Positions 17,083 to 26,364 of a stretch of 64,000 nt of DNA are shown piece by piece. This stretch comes from UBA6627 sp965248675 (GTDB lineage Bacteria; Chloroflexota; Dehalococcoidia; UBA2979), in the NCBI GenBank assembly GCA_965248675.1, contig CBDFJZ010000008.1:558001-622000 (forward strand). The letters are read 5' to 3'. The notes below the pieces were generated by a model. That model had not been told where the DNA came from, made no database searches, and was given only the letters and a program-made list of their open reading frames with translations. The translations under genes were made by a program, and so were the position numbers. Position 1 is the stretch's first letter; every line of letters begins with the position of its first letter.

Positions 17083-17775
17083 TTAGTAGGAGCCGTCCAT
17101 CTGCGGCAGCTCGCCGGTGACGGTGTACACGGTGCGCTCGGCGATGTTCGTCGCGCGGTCGGCGATCCGCTCGAGGTTGTGCGCGACCCAGAGCAGGTGG
17201 GTGGCCGGCTCGATCGTGCTCTGATCGGTGACCATGATCTGGATCAGGTCGTTGTAGACCGTCGAATAGAGGTCATCGACGGCGTCGTCGGCATGACCGA
17301 CGGCGTAAGCGCCCTCAACATCCTTATCGATGAACGCCTGAACCGCGTCGTTCATCATCTGACGCGCCTTCTCGGCCATGATCGGGATGTCGATGAGCGG
17401 CTTCACGAGCGGCTCGTCCCGCATCATCACGACGATCTTGGCGATGCCCTCGGCATGATCGCCCATCCGCTCGAGGTCGGTCGCGATCGCCGTCACGGAG
17501 ACCACGAGGCGGAGATCGCCGGCCAACGGTCCCTGCTGCGCCAGCAGCACGACGCACTGGTTGTGGAGCCCGTAGGCCGCCTCGTTGATGATCTGGTCTT
17601 CGTCGATCACCACGTGCGCCAGCGCGACGTCGCGATTGACGAGCGCGAGCACCGAGCGCTCGATCGCGCGCTCGACCATCGAGGTCATCTCGAGCGCGCC
17701 GTCCTGGAGTTCGGACAGTTGGCGATGGAACCGCTCACGAAGCTCACCACGGGGCTGCGGTTCTGGGGTAACCAT
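17083..17775 (-). CDS. phoU: PhoU phosphate signalling protein
   Basis: A 230-residue PhoU with two copies of the three-helix repeat. It links the Pst transporter to the PhoR kinase and represses phosphate uptake when phosphate is plentiful. The two metal-binding helices show the family signatures: TAIATDLERMGDHAEGIAK (about residues 96-114) and LLWVAHNLERIADRATNIAE (about 193-212). The ATG at 17775 begins MVTPEPQPRGELRERF; a TAAGAT box lies 10 bases upstream. It is next to pst genes but on the opposite strand, so it is a separate unit from pstSCAB. Confidence 0.95.
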   Translation of the reverse strand: MVTPEPQPRGELRERFHRQLSELQDGALEMTSMVERAIERSVLALVNRDVALAHVVIDEDQIINEAAYGLHNQCVVLLAQQGPLAGDLRLVVSVTAIATDLERMGDHAEGIAKIVVMMRDEPLVKPLIDIPIMAEKARQMMNDAVQAFIDKDVEGAYAVGHADDAVDDLYSTVYNDLIQIMVTDQSTIEPATHLLWVAHNLERIADRATNIAERTVYTVTGELPQMDGSY

Positions 17776-17852
17776 GGTGCGCCACATCTTACACAGCCGA
17801 TTCGGGCGCTGGGTGACCGCTTCGGACCGCTCCTCGATGCGGCGCGCTTCCG

Positions 17853-18680
17853 CTACCGCTGGTGCCGGGCGGACGCGGCGTCGCGCATTCCGGGGCGGAT
17901 CAGCCAGTCGTAGAGGGCACCGCCGACGAGCCCACCGACCAACGGTCCCACGATGTAGACCCAGAACCCGTTGCGCGGACCGGGGATCGCGATCGAGTCC
18001 CAGCCCGCAAGAAACGCGACAATCCGGGGCCCGAAGTCGCGCGCCGGATTTCACCCGCCCTGAGTGATCGGCGCGAAGAGGCTGATCAGCGCCGCGATCG
18101 TGAATCCGATGAAGAACGGCGTCATCGAGGCGCCCGGCTTGCCGAGGTTCCAGCGGTCGACCAGCGCGAAGATCATGAAGATCAGCACGCCGGTGCCGAA
18201 CGCCTCGACGGCGACGGCCATCAGCGGGGACACCAGGTCAAACGCGCCCGCGTCCGTCCCGAACAGCGCCGGGTTGGGGAAGTACTCGCCGAAGACCATC
18301 GCCGAGGCCTGACTGCCGTCCTCTCCGCGGACGAGGCCATGGTCGTCCTCGAAGCGGTCGATGAACGGCCCGAAGGTGGCGAGCACGACGGCGCCCGCCA
18401 GCACGGCGCCCGCGAGCCGGGCGCCCCAGTACGGCAGCAGCTTCGCCCGCGGGAACTCGTCGGGCCGCAGCACCGCGAAGGCGAGACTGACCGCCGGATT
18501 GAGGTGGGCACCGGAGACGCTGGCGGTCGCGTAGATCGCGAGCGTGACGCCGAAGCCCCACACGACCGCGACCTGCCAGAGGCCAACGTGCGCGCCGGTG
18601 ACGACCGAGGCTGCCACGGCGCCGGTCCCGAACAGCACGAGGATGAACGTGCCAACCACTTCGGCGACATACGCGCGCAT
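17853..18680 (-). CDS. MIP-family channel (aquaglyceroporin type) with TGA just before the second NPA box
   Basis: About 275 residues with six hydrophobic helices. The first NPA box is in SGAHLNPAVSLAF. The frame then reaches APITQGG, TGA (18053-18051, codon 210), and continues in the same frame with NPARDFGPRIVAFLAGWDS, WVYIVGPLVGGLVGGALY and a stop at 17853. NPARD is the aquaglyceroporin-type second box, so glycerol-like or arsenite-like neutral solutes are likelier cargo than water alone. Homologues often have Trp or Phe at the stop, so TGG-to-TGA is the simplest change. Truncation would remove half the pore. ATG 18680 has GAGGGG upstream. It is divergent from pstS with 142 bp between. Confidence 0.78.
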
Positions 18681-18822
18681 CTCGCGTCCCCTCGATCGCC
18701 GGATCACGACGGGCCGGGGCCCAACGGCCCCTGCCATTAATCGCTGCTTAACGGTGACATCCGATCATCAGCGCATGCCTCGCACGATACGAGGACACCA
18801 GCGCTCAGCCGAGCGGGGATTC

Positions 18823-19791
18823 ATGGGGAAGCGAGCGCGATCACGAGGAGCGGCGATCCTCGCGACCGCCGTTCCTGTCGCGATCGCGATCTTGCTGGTG
18901 GCTTGCGGTCGCGGCGAGACCGTCACGATCGACGGATCGAGCACCGTCTTCCCGATCACCGAGGCCGTCGCCGAGGAGTTCCGCGCGGTCGCGCCCGAGG
19001 TGAGGGTGGTCGTCGGCGTCTCCGGCACCGGCGGTGGTTTCCAGAAGTTCTGCGCGGGCGAGACGGACATCTCGAACGCGTCACGGCGAATCAAGGAGTC
19101 GGAACAGACGGCGTGCGCCGAAGCGGGCATCGAATACCTCGAGCTCACAGTCGCCCTCGACGGCCTGGCGATCGTCACGAACACCGAGACGGACTTCCTG
19201 GCCGGGGGCGTGACGATCGATCAGCTGAAGACGATCTTCGAGCCAGCCGCCGAACGGACAATCAACCAGTGGAGCCAGGTCGCCGCGGAGTGGCCCGCCG
19301 AGGAGATCCAGATCTTCGCGCCGGACACCGACTCCGGCACGTTCGACTTCTTCACGGACGAGGTGATCGGCGAAGAGGGCCTCTCACGCGCCGACTACAC
19401 CGCTTCGTCTGATGACAACGTGCTGGTGATCGGCATCTCCGGTGAGTCGGGCACCCTCGGATACTTCGGGTACGCCTACTACATCGAGAACGCGGATCGC
19501 CTGCAGGTGCTCGCGGTCGAGGGCGTGATCCCGAACGACGCCACGGTCGCGGACGGGAGTTATCCGCTGGCGCGCCCGCTGTTCATCTACGTCAGGCGGT
19601 CGTCGCTGATCGAGAAGGCGCACGTTCAGGACTTCGTCCGCTTCTACTTGAGCGACGCGACGGTGCCGCTGGTTGGCGAGGTCGGCTACACCGCGCTGCC
19701 GCCCTCCGAACGTGATGCGTCTCGAGGGGCCTTCGAGGCGGCGATCGCCGACGGCGACGCCAGCGCGGCACGCCGAGGGATCGCGCGCTGA
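18823..19791 (+). CDS. pstS: PstS phosphate-binding lipoprotein
   Basis: 322 residues. Lipoprotein signal peptide with lipobox LLVAC (residues about 22-27), then the phosphate-binding fold: TIDGSSTVFPITEAVAEEF, VGVSGTGGGFQKFCAGETDI, and FAPDTDSGTFDFF. These contain the Ser/Thr/Gly loops that hold phosphate. It delivers phosphate to PstCAB. ATG 18823 opens MGKRARSRG. It is first of a tight operon: its TGA overlaps the pstC ATG. Pho-box-like repeats upstream are not convincing to my eye. Confidence 0.95.
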   Translation: MGKRARSRGAAILATAVPVAIAILLVACGRGETVTIDGSSTVFPITEAVAEEFRAVAPEVRVVVGVSGTGGGFQKFCAGETDISNASRRIKESEQTACAEAGIEYLELTVALDGLAIVTNTETDFLAGGVTIDQLKTIFEPAAERTINQWSQVAAEWPAEEIQIFAPDTDSGTFDFFTDEVIGEEGLSRADYTASSDDNVLVIGISGESGTLGYFGYAYYIENADRLQVLAVEGVIPNDATVADGSYPLARPLFIYVRRSSLIEKAHVQDFVRFYLSDATVPLVGEVGYTALPPSERDASRGAFEAAIADGDASAARRGIAR

Positions 19792-20726
19792 TGGCGGCGG
19801 GAGTACCGGCGCTCGGCCAGGGCGGGCCGCCGCGGTTCAGGCGGCGACGCAGCCGGCACCTCGTCGAACAGGCGATCGGCGTCTTACTCCTGGCCTGCGC
19901 AGCGGCGACAGTGCTGACGACCGTCGGCATCGTCGCAATCCTGCTTGCGGAGGGGTTGAGCTTCTTCCGCGAGGTCAACCCGATCGACTTCCTCACCGGC
20001 ACTCGCTGGACGCCGGCATCCGGCAGCTTCGGCGTGCTGCCGCTGATCCTCGGCACGCTGCTGATCGCGGCGGGCGCTTCGGTGATCGCGCTCCCGGTCG
20101 GCACGCTGAGCGCGATCTTCCTCGCCGAGTACGCGTCGCCGCAGGTACGCGGCGTGATCAAGCCGATCCTCGAGGTGCTGGCCGGCGTGCCGACGATCGT
20201 CTACGGCTACTTCGCGCTGACGTTCATCACGCCGCTGCTGCGCGACACGTTCCTCCCGGAGGTCGGGATTTTCAACGCCCTCTCGGCGATGATCGTCGTC
20301 GGCATCATGATTGTGCCGATGGTCTCCTCGATCTCCGACGACTCGCTGAGGGCCGTCCCGGCGTCGCTACGCGAAGCGGCCTACGCCGCCGGCGCGACCA
20401 AGTTCGAGGTCGTCACCCGCGTCGCGTTTCCCTCGGCACTGAGTGGCATCGCCGCCTCGTACATCCTCGCGATCTCGCGGGCGATCGGGGAGACGATGGC
20501 CGTCACGGTCGCCGCGGGGGCGACGCCGCAGCTGACGCTCAACCCGCTGGAGAGCGTGCAGACGATGACGGCGTACATCGTCCAGGTCTCGCAGGGTGAG
20601 GCGCCCCACGGCTCGATCGAGTTCCGCACGATCTTCGCGATCGCGCTGACGCTGTTCGCGATGACGCTGCTGATGAACTTGCTGAGCGGGCGCGTCGTCG
20701 CCCGGTTCCGGGAGCGCTACGAATGA
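19791..20726 (+). CDS. pstC: PstC phosphate ABC permease
   Basis: 311 residues with six membrane segments and the inner-membrane permease EAA loop (REAAYAAGATKFEVVTRVAF, then GIAASYILAISRAIGETMAV). It forms the translocation channel with PstA. The start codon overlaps the pstS stop and its own stop overlaps the pstA start (ATGA). N-terminal basic stretch RFRRRRSRH precedes helix 1. Family-normal length. Confidence 0.95.
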   Translation: MAAGVPALGQGGPPRFRRRRSRHLVEQAIGVLLLACAAATVLTTVGIVAILLAEGLSFFREVNPIDFLTGTRWTPASGSFGVLPLILGTLLIAAGASVIALPVGTLSAIFLAEYASPQVRGVIKPILEVLAGVPTIVYGYFALTFITPLLRDTFLPEVGIFNALSAMIVVGIMIVPMVSSISDDSLRAVPASLREAAYAAGATKFEVVTRVAFPSALSGIAASYILAISRAIGETMAVTVAAGATPQLTLNPLESVQTMTAYIVQVSQGEAPHGSIEFRTIFAIALTLFAMTLLMNLLSGRVVARFRERYE

Positions 20727-21655
20727 GCGCGCCGCCGCAGACGCCGGGCGGCCTCGGGGCGTCGCAGCGGTTCCGGGTGCGTCTGCCGCTTCGGCACCTG
20801 ACCGGACGCGTCTTCGTCGTCGTCGCGCTAGCCGGGACGCTGCTGGGCGTCGCCCTGCTCGCGATCCTGTTGGTCGAGGTGTGGCGCGACGGCATCCGGT
20901 TCCTCTCGGTCGACTTCCTTACTTCGTTCCCGTCGCGGAAGCCGGAGCAGGCCGGATTCAGATCGGCCCTGTGGGGCAGCATCTGGCTGATCAGCTTCAC
21001 CGCGCTCTGGGCGTTCCCGCTCGGCGTCGGTGCGGCCGTCTACCTCGAGGAATACGCACCAAAGAGCCGGCTCACGTCGCTGATCCAGATCAACATCTCG
21101 AACCTGGCCGGGGTGCCGTCGATCGTCTACGGACTGCTCGGGCTGCAGCTCTTCGTCCGCGGCACGATCGGGATCGGCCCCGACTTCGGCGGCTTCGGCC
21201 GGTCAGTACTGGCGGGGTCGCTGACCCTCGCGCTGCTGATCCTGCCGGTGGTGATCGTCGCGGCACAGGAGGCGATCAAGGCCGTGCCCTCCTCGATCCG
21301 GCAGGCGTCGTACGGCCTGGGGGCGACCCGCTGGCAGACGGTGCGGCACCACGTTCTGCCGCAGGCGCTGCCGGGGATCATGACCGGCACGATCCTCGCG
21401 ATCTCGAGGGCGATCGGGGAGACGGCACCGCTGATCGCGCTCGGCGCGTTCACGTTCGTGGCGTTCACGCCGGCCGACCCGCTTGACCAGTTCACCGCGA
21501 TGCCGATTCAGATCTTTAACTGGACGGCTCGGCCCCAGGCCGACTTCCAGGACCTCGCGGCGAGCGGCATCCTCGTGCTGCTTGTGGTGCTGCTGACGAT
21601 GAACGCGATCGCGGTCTATCTGCGTTACCGCTCTGGCGGTTCGGAGAACCCCTGA
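20723..21655 (+). CDS. pstA: PstA phosphate ABC permease
   Basis: 310 residues, six membrane segments. It shows LNISNLAGVPSIVYGLLGL-type sequence (here INISNLAGVPSIVYGLLGL) and the EAA loop RQASYGLGATRWQTVRHHVL followed by MTGTILAISRAIGETAPLI, diagnostic of PstA. Partner of PstC. It overlaps pstC by 4 bases, and pstB follows 13 bases later. Confidence 0.95.
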   Translation: MSAPPQTPGGLGASQRFRVRLPLRHLTGRVFVVVALAGTLLGVALLAILLVEVWRDGIRFLSVDFLTSFPSRKPEQAGFRSALWGSIWLISFTALWAFPLGVGAAVYLEEYAPKSRLTSLIQINISNLAGVPSIVYGLLGLQLFVRGTIGIGPDFGGFGRSVLAGSLTLALLILPVVIVAAQEAIKAVPSSIRQASYGLGATRWQTVRHHVLPQALPGIMTGTILAISRAIGETAPLIALGAFTFVAFTPADPLDQFTAMPIQIFNWTARPQADFQDLAASGILVLLVVLLTMNAIAVYLRYRSGGSENP

Positions 21656-21668
21656 GGGAGGTACACTC

Positions 21669-22589
21669 GTGGCCGATTCCGCGAACTCGGACGGAGGACC
21701 GGCGGTGGCGGATGAAACGCTTGCAGAGGCTCGCGACGAGCCGGCAGCCGTGACCGAGCCGACCAGTCCAAACCTCCGACCGAGTACCCCGACCGCAGCT
21801 TCCGAACCGGCGGACGACGTCATCGGCGACGTCTCGGTTCGCATCGAGGACGTCGGCGTCTGGTATGGCGCCAAGCAGGCGATTGACCACGTCAGCATCG
21901 ATGTACCGCGGAATCAGATCACGGCGCTGATCGGCCCCTCCGGCTGCGGCAAGAGCACGCTGCTGCGCTGCATCAACCGGATGAACGAGCTGATCCCGAG
22001 CGTGCGGTTCGAGGGCCAGGTCTACGTCGATGACGAGCCGCTGTACGGATCCGACGTCGACCCCGTGGAGGTCCGGCGCCACATCGGGATGGTGTTCCAG
22101 AAGCCAAACCCGTTCCCGAAGTCGATCTACGAGAACGTCGCGTTTGGCGCGAAGGTCAACGGCTACACGGGCGACATGGACGAGCTGGTTCAGCGCTCGC
22201 TTCAGCAGGCAGCGCTCTGGGACGAGGTGAAGGACAAGCTCAAGGACTCCGGCCTCGCGCTCTCCGGCGGGCAGCAGCAGCGACTCTGCATCGCGCGTGC
22301 GATCGCCGTCCAGCCGGAAGTGATCCTGATGGACGAGCCGTGCTCGGCGCTGGATCCGATCGCGACCCAGCGCATCGAAGACCTGATGCAGGAGCTGGCG
22401 GCCGACTACACGATCGTGATCGTCACCCACAACATGCAGCAGGCCGCGCGCGTCTCCAATCGCACGGCGTTCATGCTCGCGCAGGAGGACCTGGTCGGAC
22501 GGCTCGTCGAATACGGGCGGACCGAGCAGCTGTTCACGAGCCCGACGGACGACCGCACCGAGGACTACATCACCGGTCGATTCGGCTAG
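21669..22589 (+). CDS. pstB: PstB phosphate ABC ATPase
   Basis: 306 residues. Walker A GPSGCGKSTLLRCINRMNEL, signature LSGGQQQRLCIARAIA, Walker B VILMDEPCSALDPIA and the switch His in VIVTHNMQQAARVS. Energises PstCA. The GTG start at 21669, with GGGAGG upstream, gives an unusual acidic Ala/Glu/Pro-rich N-terminal extension of about 55 residues before VRIEDVGVWYGAK. A shorter start is possible, but no better ribosome site is seen. Its stop overlaps the convergent kinase gene by 4 bases. Confidence 0.95.
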   Translation: MADSANSDGGPAVADETLAEARDEPAAVTEPTSPNLRPSTPTAASEPADDVIGDVSVRIEDVGVWYGAKQAIDHVSIDVPRNQITALIGPSGCGKSTLLRCINRMNELIPSVRFEGQVYVDDEPLYGSDVDPVEVRRHIGMVFQKPNPFPKSIYENVAFGAKVNGYTGDMDELVQRSLQQAALWDEVKDKLKDSGLALSGGQQQRLCIARAIAVQPEVILMDEPCSALDPIATQRIEDLMQELAADYTIVIVTHNMQQAARVSNRTAFMLAQEDLVGRLVEYGRTEQLFTSPTDDRTEDYITGRFG

Positions 22590-23809
22590 CCGGGCGGACT
22601 GTCCGCGATCTCGGGTGCCTCGTCTACCGGCTCCGCCAGCGGGAGCGTGAAGCAGAGCGTCGCGCCCGGTGTGCGGTCGGCGACCCAGATTCGCCCCCTG
22701 AGGCGCGAGACGATGTGCCGCGCGATCGCCAGGCCGAGGCCGTTGCTCGCACTCGCCGTCCGCGACGCGTCGCCTGTGTAGAACCGCTCGAACACGCGGA
22801 GGCGATCGAGCGGGATGATGCCCGGTCCCTCGTCGCGCACCTCGAAGCGCACCTCGTCGTCGCCCGAAAGCGCCGCGAGCGTCACGGTGCCGCCGTCAGG
22901 GCTGACGCGCAGCGCGTTATCGAGGAGGTTCGCGAGCACCTCGAGCACGCGCTCGAGGTCGGCGGCGACCAGCGAGTCGTTCTCGATCACGGATTCGAGG
23001 CGTTGTCCGGGCGCGAGCAGCGGTGCGATTCGGCGCGCGGCGGTTTCGAGCAGTGCGGCGGGCGCGAGTGGCTCGATCGTGAGCTCATCGCTCTGCGCCT
23101 CGAGGCGGGAGAGCTTCAACAGCCCCTCGACGATCGCGCTCAGGCGCGAAACCTCGGCGGTCAGGCGTCCATGGAAGTCCCGTCGCCGCTGCTCGTCCTC
23201 GACGCCGTGCTCGAGCGTCTCGGCGAGCGCGAGCGCGGCGGTGACCGGCGTGCGCAGCTCGTGCGACGCGTTCGCGACGAGGTCGGAACGCGCCCGCTGG
23301 GCGCGACGCAGGTCGGTCAGCTCCTCGAGCGCGAGCAGATGCTGAGCACCCGCGATCGGGGCGGCCAACCGGGTTGCCGTTGCGCGCACGACCTGACCGT
23401 CGCGGATATCGACCTCGCGTGGCATGGCGGCGCCTTCGCGAGCGATCTCCGCGACGTTGTGATCGCGAATCGCTCGGATCAGCGACGCGCCCTCAATCTC
23501 GGCGCGGGGGCGACCACAGAGCGAGACTGCCGCCTCGTTCGCGGCGACGACCAGCAGATCCTCGTCGAGCAGCAGGACGCCGCAGGGGACCGCGTCGAGC
23601 CAGTCGGGCGGCGGGCCCGCTCGGGGATCGACGCGCGCGGGCAGCTCCAGCGCCGAGGCGGCGGCCGGCGCCGACGCCGATCGCCGCATCAGCCAGCCGC
23701 CCGCCAGGACCGCGACCGCGGCAACCGCGGCGCCGAGCGCCGGCGTACCGATCGCGACGAGGGCGGCCGCCGCACCCGCGATGCCGATCAGGACCGCGAT
23801 GCGCGTCAT
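22586..23809 (-). CDS. phoR: PhoR-like sensor histidine kinase
   Basis: 407 residues: two N-terminal membrane helices (about residues 4-42), a PAS-like domain (LDAVPCGVLLLDEDLLVVAANEA), the HisKA helix with phospho-acceptor His in VANASHELRTPVTAAL, and the HATPase domain with N-box LANLLDNALRVS, G1 VRDEGPGI and G2 SNGLGLAIARHIV. It would phosphorylate the adjacent PhoB-like regulator. The ATG at 23809 overlaps the regulator stop by 4 bases. The position beside pst and the PhoR-like architecture support the phosphate role. Confidence 0.9.
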   Translation of the reverse strand: MTRIAVLIGIAGAAAALVAIGTPALGAAVAAVAVLAGGWLMRRSASAPAAASALELPARVDPRAGPPPDWLDAVPCGVLLLDEDLLVVAANEAAVSLCGRPRAEIEGASLIRAIRDHNVAEIAREGAAMPREVDIRDGQVVRATATRLAAPIAGAQHLLALEELTDLRRAQRARSDLVANASHELRTPVTAALALAETLEHGVEDEQRRRDFHGRLTAEVSRLSAIVEGLLKLSRLEAQSDELTIEPLAPAALLETAARRIAPLLAPGQRLESVIENDSLVAADLERVLEVLANLLDNALRVSPDGGTVTLAALSGDDEVRFEVRDEGPGIIPLDRLRVFERFYTGDASRTASASNGLGLAIARHIVSRLRGRIWVADRTPGATLCFTLPLAEPVDEAPEIADSPPG

Positions 23810-24510
23810 GGCACGAATTTGTAGCCCACGCCGCGCACGGTCTGGATGCGCTCCGGATGGGCCGCGTCTGCTTCGACCTTCTCGCGGAGCCAGCGCACGT
23901 GGACGTCGACCGTCCGTGTCTCCCCGGCGTAGCCGTAGCCCCACACCGACTCGAGGATCATCTCGCGCGACAGCGCCTGGCCGGGGTGACGCATCAGGTA
24001 CTCGAGCAATTCGAACTCGCGCGGTCTCAGCGAGACCGACGCTCCTCCGACGGTGACCTCATGCGCGTCCAGATCGACGCGAATGTCACCACCCTCGAGG
24101 GGATCGCTCGCGACCGCCCGGTCAGTGGCCGCGGCGCCACGCGAGAGCTGATCGCGGCGCAGCGCCGAGGCGACGCGCGCGCGTAGCTCGCGCATCGAGA
24201 AGGGTTTGGTGATGTAGTCGTCGGCGCCGAGCTCGAGGCCCTGCACCTTGTCCGCCTCGCTGTCGCGCGCGGTCAGCATGAGGATCGGAACCGCCTGCTC
24301 GTCACGCAGCACGCGGCATACGTCGAGCCCGGACATCCGCGGCAGCATCAGGTCCAGCACGACCAGATCGGGGTGCTCGACGCGCGCCAGCTCGAGCCCG
24401 GTCACCCCGTCGGCGGCGCGCAACACCTCGTGCCCGTCGCGTTCAAGGTTGAACGCGACCGTTTCGAGGATGCTCGAGTCGTCTTCGACGACGAGTACGG
24501 TGGACGTCAC
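23806..24510 (-). CDS. phoB: PhoB-like response regulator (OmpR family)
   Basis: 234 residues. Receiver domain with acidic pocket VVEDD, phospho-acceptor Asp53 in LVVLDLMLPRMSG, Thr80 and Lys102 (DDYITKPFS). C-terminal winged helix with LRPREFELLEYLMRHPGQAL and TVDVHVRWLREKVE. Activates phosphate-starvation genes when phosphorylated. The start is GTG 24510 (MTSTVLVVEDD). First gene of the regulator - kinase pair, converging on pstB. Confidence 0.92.
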   Translation of the reverse strand: MTSTVLVVEDDSSILETVAFNLERDGHEVLRAADGVTGLELARVEHPDLVVLDLMLPRMSGLDVCRVLRDEQAVPILMLTARDSEADKVQGLELGADDYITKPFSMRELRARVASALRRDQLSRGAAATDRAVASDPLEGGDIRVDLDAHEVTVGGASVSLRPREFELLEYLMRHPGQALSREMILESVWGYGYAGETRTVDVHVRWLREKVEADAAHPERIQTVRGVGYKFVP

Positions 24511-24592
24511 AGTTCGCTCCGGTGCTTCCCGACCGGCCGCGATCGTACCCGCCCGCCTCGCGCGGCGGCGAAACTCCTCGGCGAACGGCTCG

Positions 24593-25315
24593 CTACGGCA
24601 CGTCCATCAAGCGGAGCCGGCGTTCGGTCAGCCAGCCGAAGAAGAGCACCACGACGATTGCGCCGATCAGCGCCTGCGTCAGCTCCAGGCTCGAGCTCAG
24701 CTCCTGTAGGCGCTCGCTATCGAGCCCGTGGATCACACCGAGCGCGTACTGCCGCACGCTGACGAACCGCAGGCCGGCGAACAACCCCGCGAGCGCGAAC
24801 TCCCACAGGAAGACGTACCCCAGTCCGAAGGCGATCGCCTGCCGCGAGGCCAGCCCGCCCCAGCCAAATGCGACCGAGTACACCGCAGCGCCCACGAAGA
24901 CACCGGCGCCCGTCAGGAGCGATGTCCCGATCTCGCCCTCGCTCAGGATCAGCGACGTGACGATCCCACCCGTGACGACGGGAATCGCGACGGCGACCAG
25001 CGTCGCTGCCAGCTTCGGCAGCGCGATCTGCCAGCGCGGGATCGGCTTCAGCGCCAGGTAGACAAGCGTCTGGTCCTCGACCTCGTCACCGAGCGTTGCG
25101 GTCGCCAGCAGCAGCGCCGCCACCGGGAGCACGGTCGATATCAACAGCGTGTCGGTCACGGCATCGTGGATCTCGACAAGCTCAGAGGCCGTCACCGTCG
25201 CGAACAGCTCGATCGCGAGCGCGACCAGCGGCGCCACCGCGGACAGCACGACGACGAGCGCGTAGCGTCGACGCTGGGTGAGCTGGGTCAACGTGAGAAA
25301 GAAGATCGGGCTCAC
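24593..25315 (-). CDS. ABC-2 family permease
   Basis: 240 residues with six hydrophobic segments (for example YALVVVLSAVAPLVALAIEL and ALIGAIVVVLFFGWL). The loop TLGDEVEDQTLVYLALKPIPRWQI is typical of ABC-2 type permeases of NosY/ABC-transport type. It overlaps the ATPase gene by 4 bases. Last gene of a four-gene run encoding two ATPase/permease pairs. Substrate unknown. Confidence 0.85.
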   Translation of the reverse strand: MSPIFFLTLTQLTQRRRYALVVVLSAVAPLVALAIELFATVTASELVEIHDAVTDTLLISTVLPVAALLLATATLGDEVEDQTLVYLALKPIPRWQIALPKLAATLVAVAIPVVTGGIVTSLILSEGEIGTSLLTGAGVFVGAAVYSVAFGWGGLASRQAIAFGLGYVFLWEFALAGLFAGLRFVSVRQYALGVIHGLDSERLQELSSSLELTQALIGAIVVVLFFGWLTERRLRLMDVP

Positions 25316-26364
25316 GAGCCGGTCGCCCTCCCAGCATTCGCCCGGGCGCCGTTCATACTCGCGGGCTGACTCGATGCTGCGCTGCCACTCTCCGCGAGAT
25401 AGGCGAACACGCTTTCCAGCGAGTCGTCGAGGGGCTCGACGCGGTGCAAGCGCACCGCGCCATCCCGGGCGGCGATCGGGATCGCACGCTGGAGCGCGCG
25501 CACGTCCTGGCTCAACACGCGCAACGTATTGCCCTCGACCGCGACGGACTCCACGGTGTCCTCGCCCACAAGCCGCGCAGCGAGGGCGCGCGGCTGATCG
25601 CAGTCCACCCGCACCAGGTACGGACGCTGGTTCAGGCGGGCGCGGATCGCATGGAAGTCGCCGGACGCGGCGAGCTTCCCGCTGACGATCAGCAAGATTC
25701 GATCCGCCATCGCCTCGACTTCCTCGAGGATGTGCGACGAGATCAGGATCGTCCGCCCCTCGCGAGCGAGTTGTTCGATCACGTCCATGAACTCCAGGCG
25801 CTGGCGCGGATCGGTGCCGCTCAGCGGCTCGTCGAGGAAGAGCACCCGCGGGTTGTGTACCAGGGCGTGCGCCAGCCGCATCCGCTGGCGCATGCCGCGC
25901 GAGTAGCCGCCCATCTTCCGCTGCTCGTCATCGACCATGCCCACGATCCCGATCGCCCGGTCGACCGCCGCCCGAACGTCGTCCACGCCGCAGAGCACGG
26001 CGCCGAGCTCGACGAACTGGCGGCCGGTCATGAACCCGTAGATGTTCTCGTGCTCGGCCATCACGCCGAGGCGTTCGTAGATCCCGGGGTTGCCTCGGAC
26101 GGGCTCGCCGAGCACCGTTACCTCGCCCTCCGAGGGGCGCGCCAGTCCGGAGAGCATCCGTAAGAGCGTCGTCTTCCCGGCGCCGTTGGGGCCCACGAGC
26201 CCGGTCACGCCCGGGTAGATCTCGAACGACATGTCGTTCACCGCGACCACGCTGCCGAACCAGCGCGAGACGCGATCGACCGTGACCGTCGCCTCGCGCT
26301 CAGGAGCGACCGCCGGCGTCACGCTCTGTTCCGACGTCACGACGCGGCTCCTCGGTACCGCCAC
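25312..26364 (-). CDS. ABC transporter ATP-binding protein
   Basis: 350 residues. Walker A GLVGPNGAGKTTLLRMLSG, signature GYSRGMRQRMRLAHALV, Walker B VLFLDEPLSGTDPRQR and the switch region ILISSHILEEVEAM. A C-terminal domain of about 110 residues (ARLNQRPYLVRVDCDQPRAL) matches CcmA/NodI-like drug or lipid exporters. It overlaps both flanking permease genes. The N-terminal 25 residues are poorly conserved, so a start nearer 26340 is possible. Confidence 0.9.
   Translation of the reverse strand: MAVPRSRVVTSEQSVTPAVAPEREATVTVDRVSRWFGSVVAVNDMSFEIYPGVTGLVGPNGAGKTTLLRMLSGLARPSEGEVTVLGEPVRGNPGIYERLGVMAEHENIYGFMTGRQFVELGAVLCGVDDVRAAVDRAIGIVGMVDDEQRKMGGYSRGMRQRMRLAHALVHNPRVLFLDEPLSGTDPRQRLEFMDVIEQLAREGRTILISSHILEEVEAMADRILLIVSGKLAASGDFHAIRARLNQRPYLVRVDCDQPRALAARLVGEDTVESVAVEGNTLRVLSQDVRALQRAIPIAARDGAVRLHRVEPLDDSLESVFAYLAESGSAASSQPASMNGARANAGRATGS

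Noticed and set aside
15844..17913. 689-residue plus-strand frame
   Set aside because: Runs across three minus-strand genes including phoU; composition of an antisense shadow.
18738..18822. Pho box upstream of pstS
   Set aside because: The region has GGTGACAT-like words, but I could not see two properly spaced direct repeats, so no site is called.
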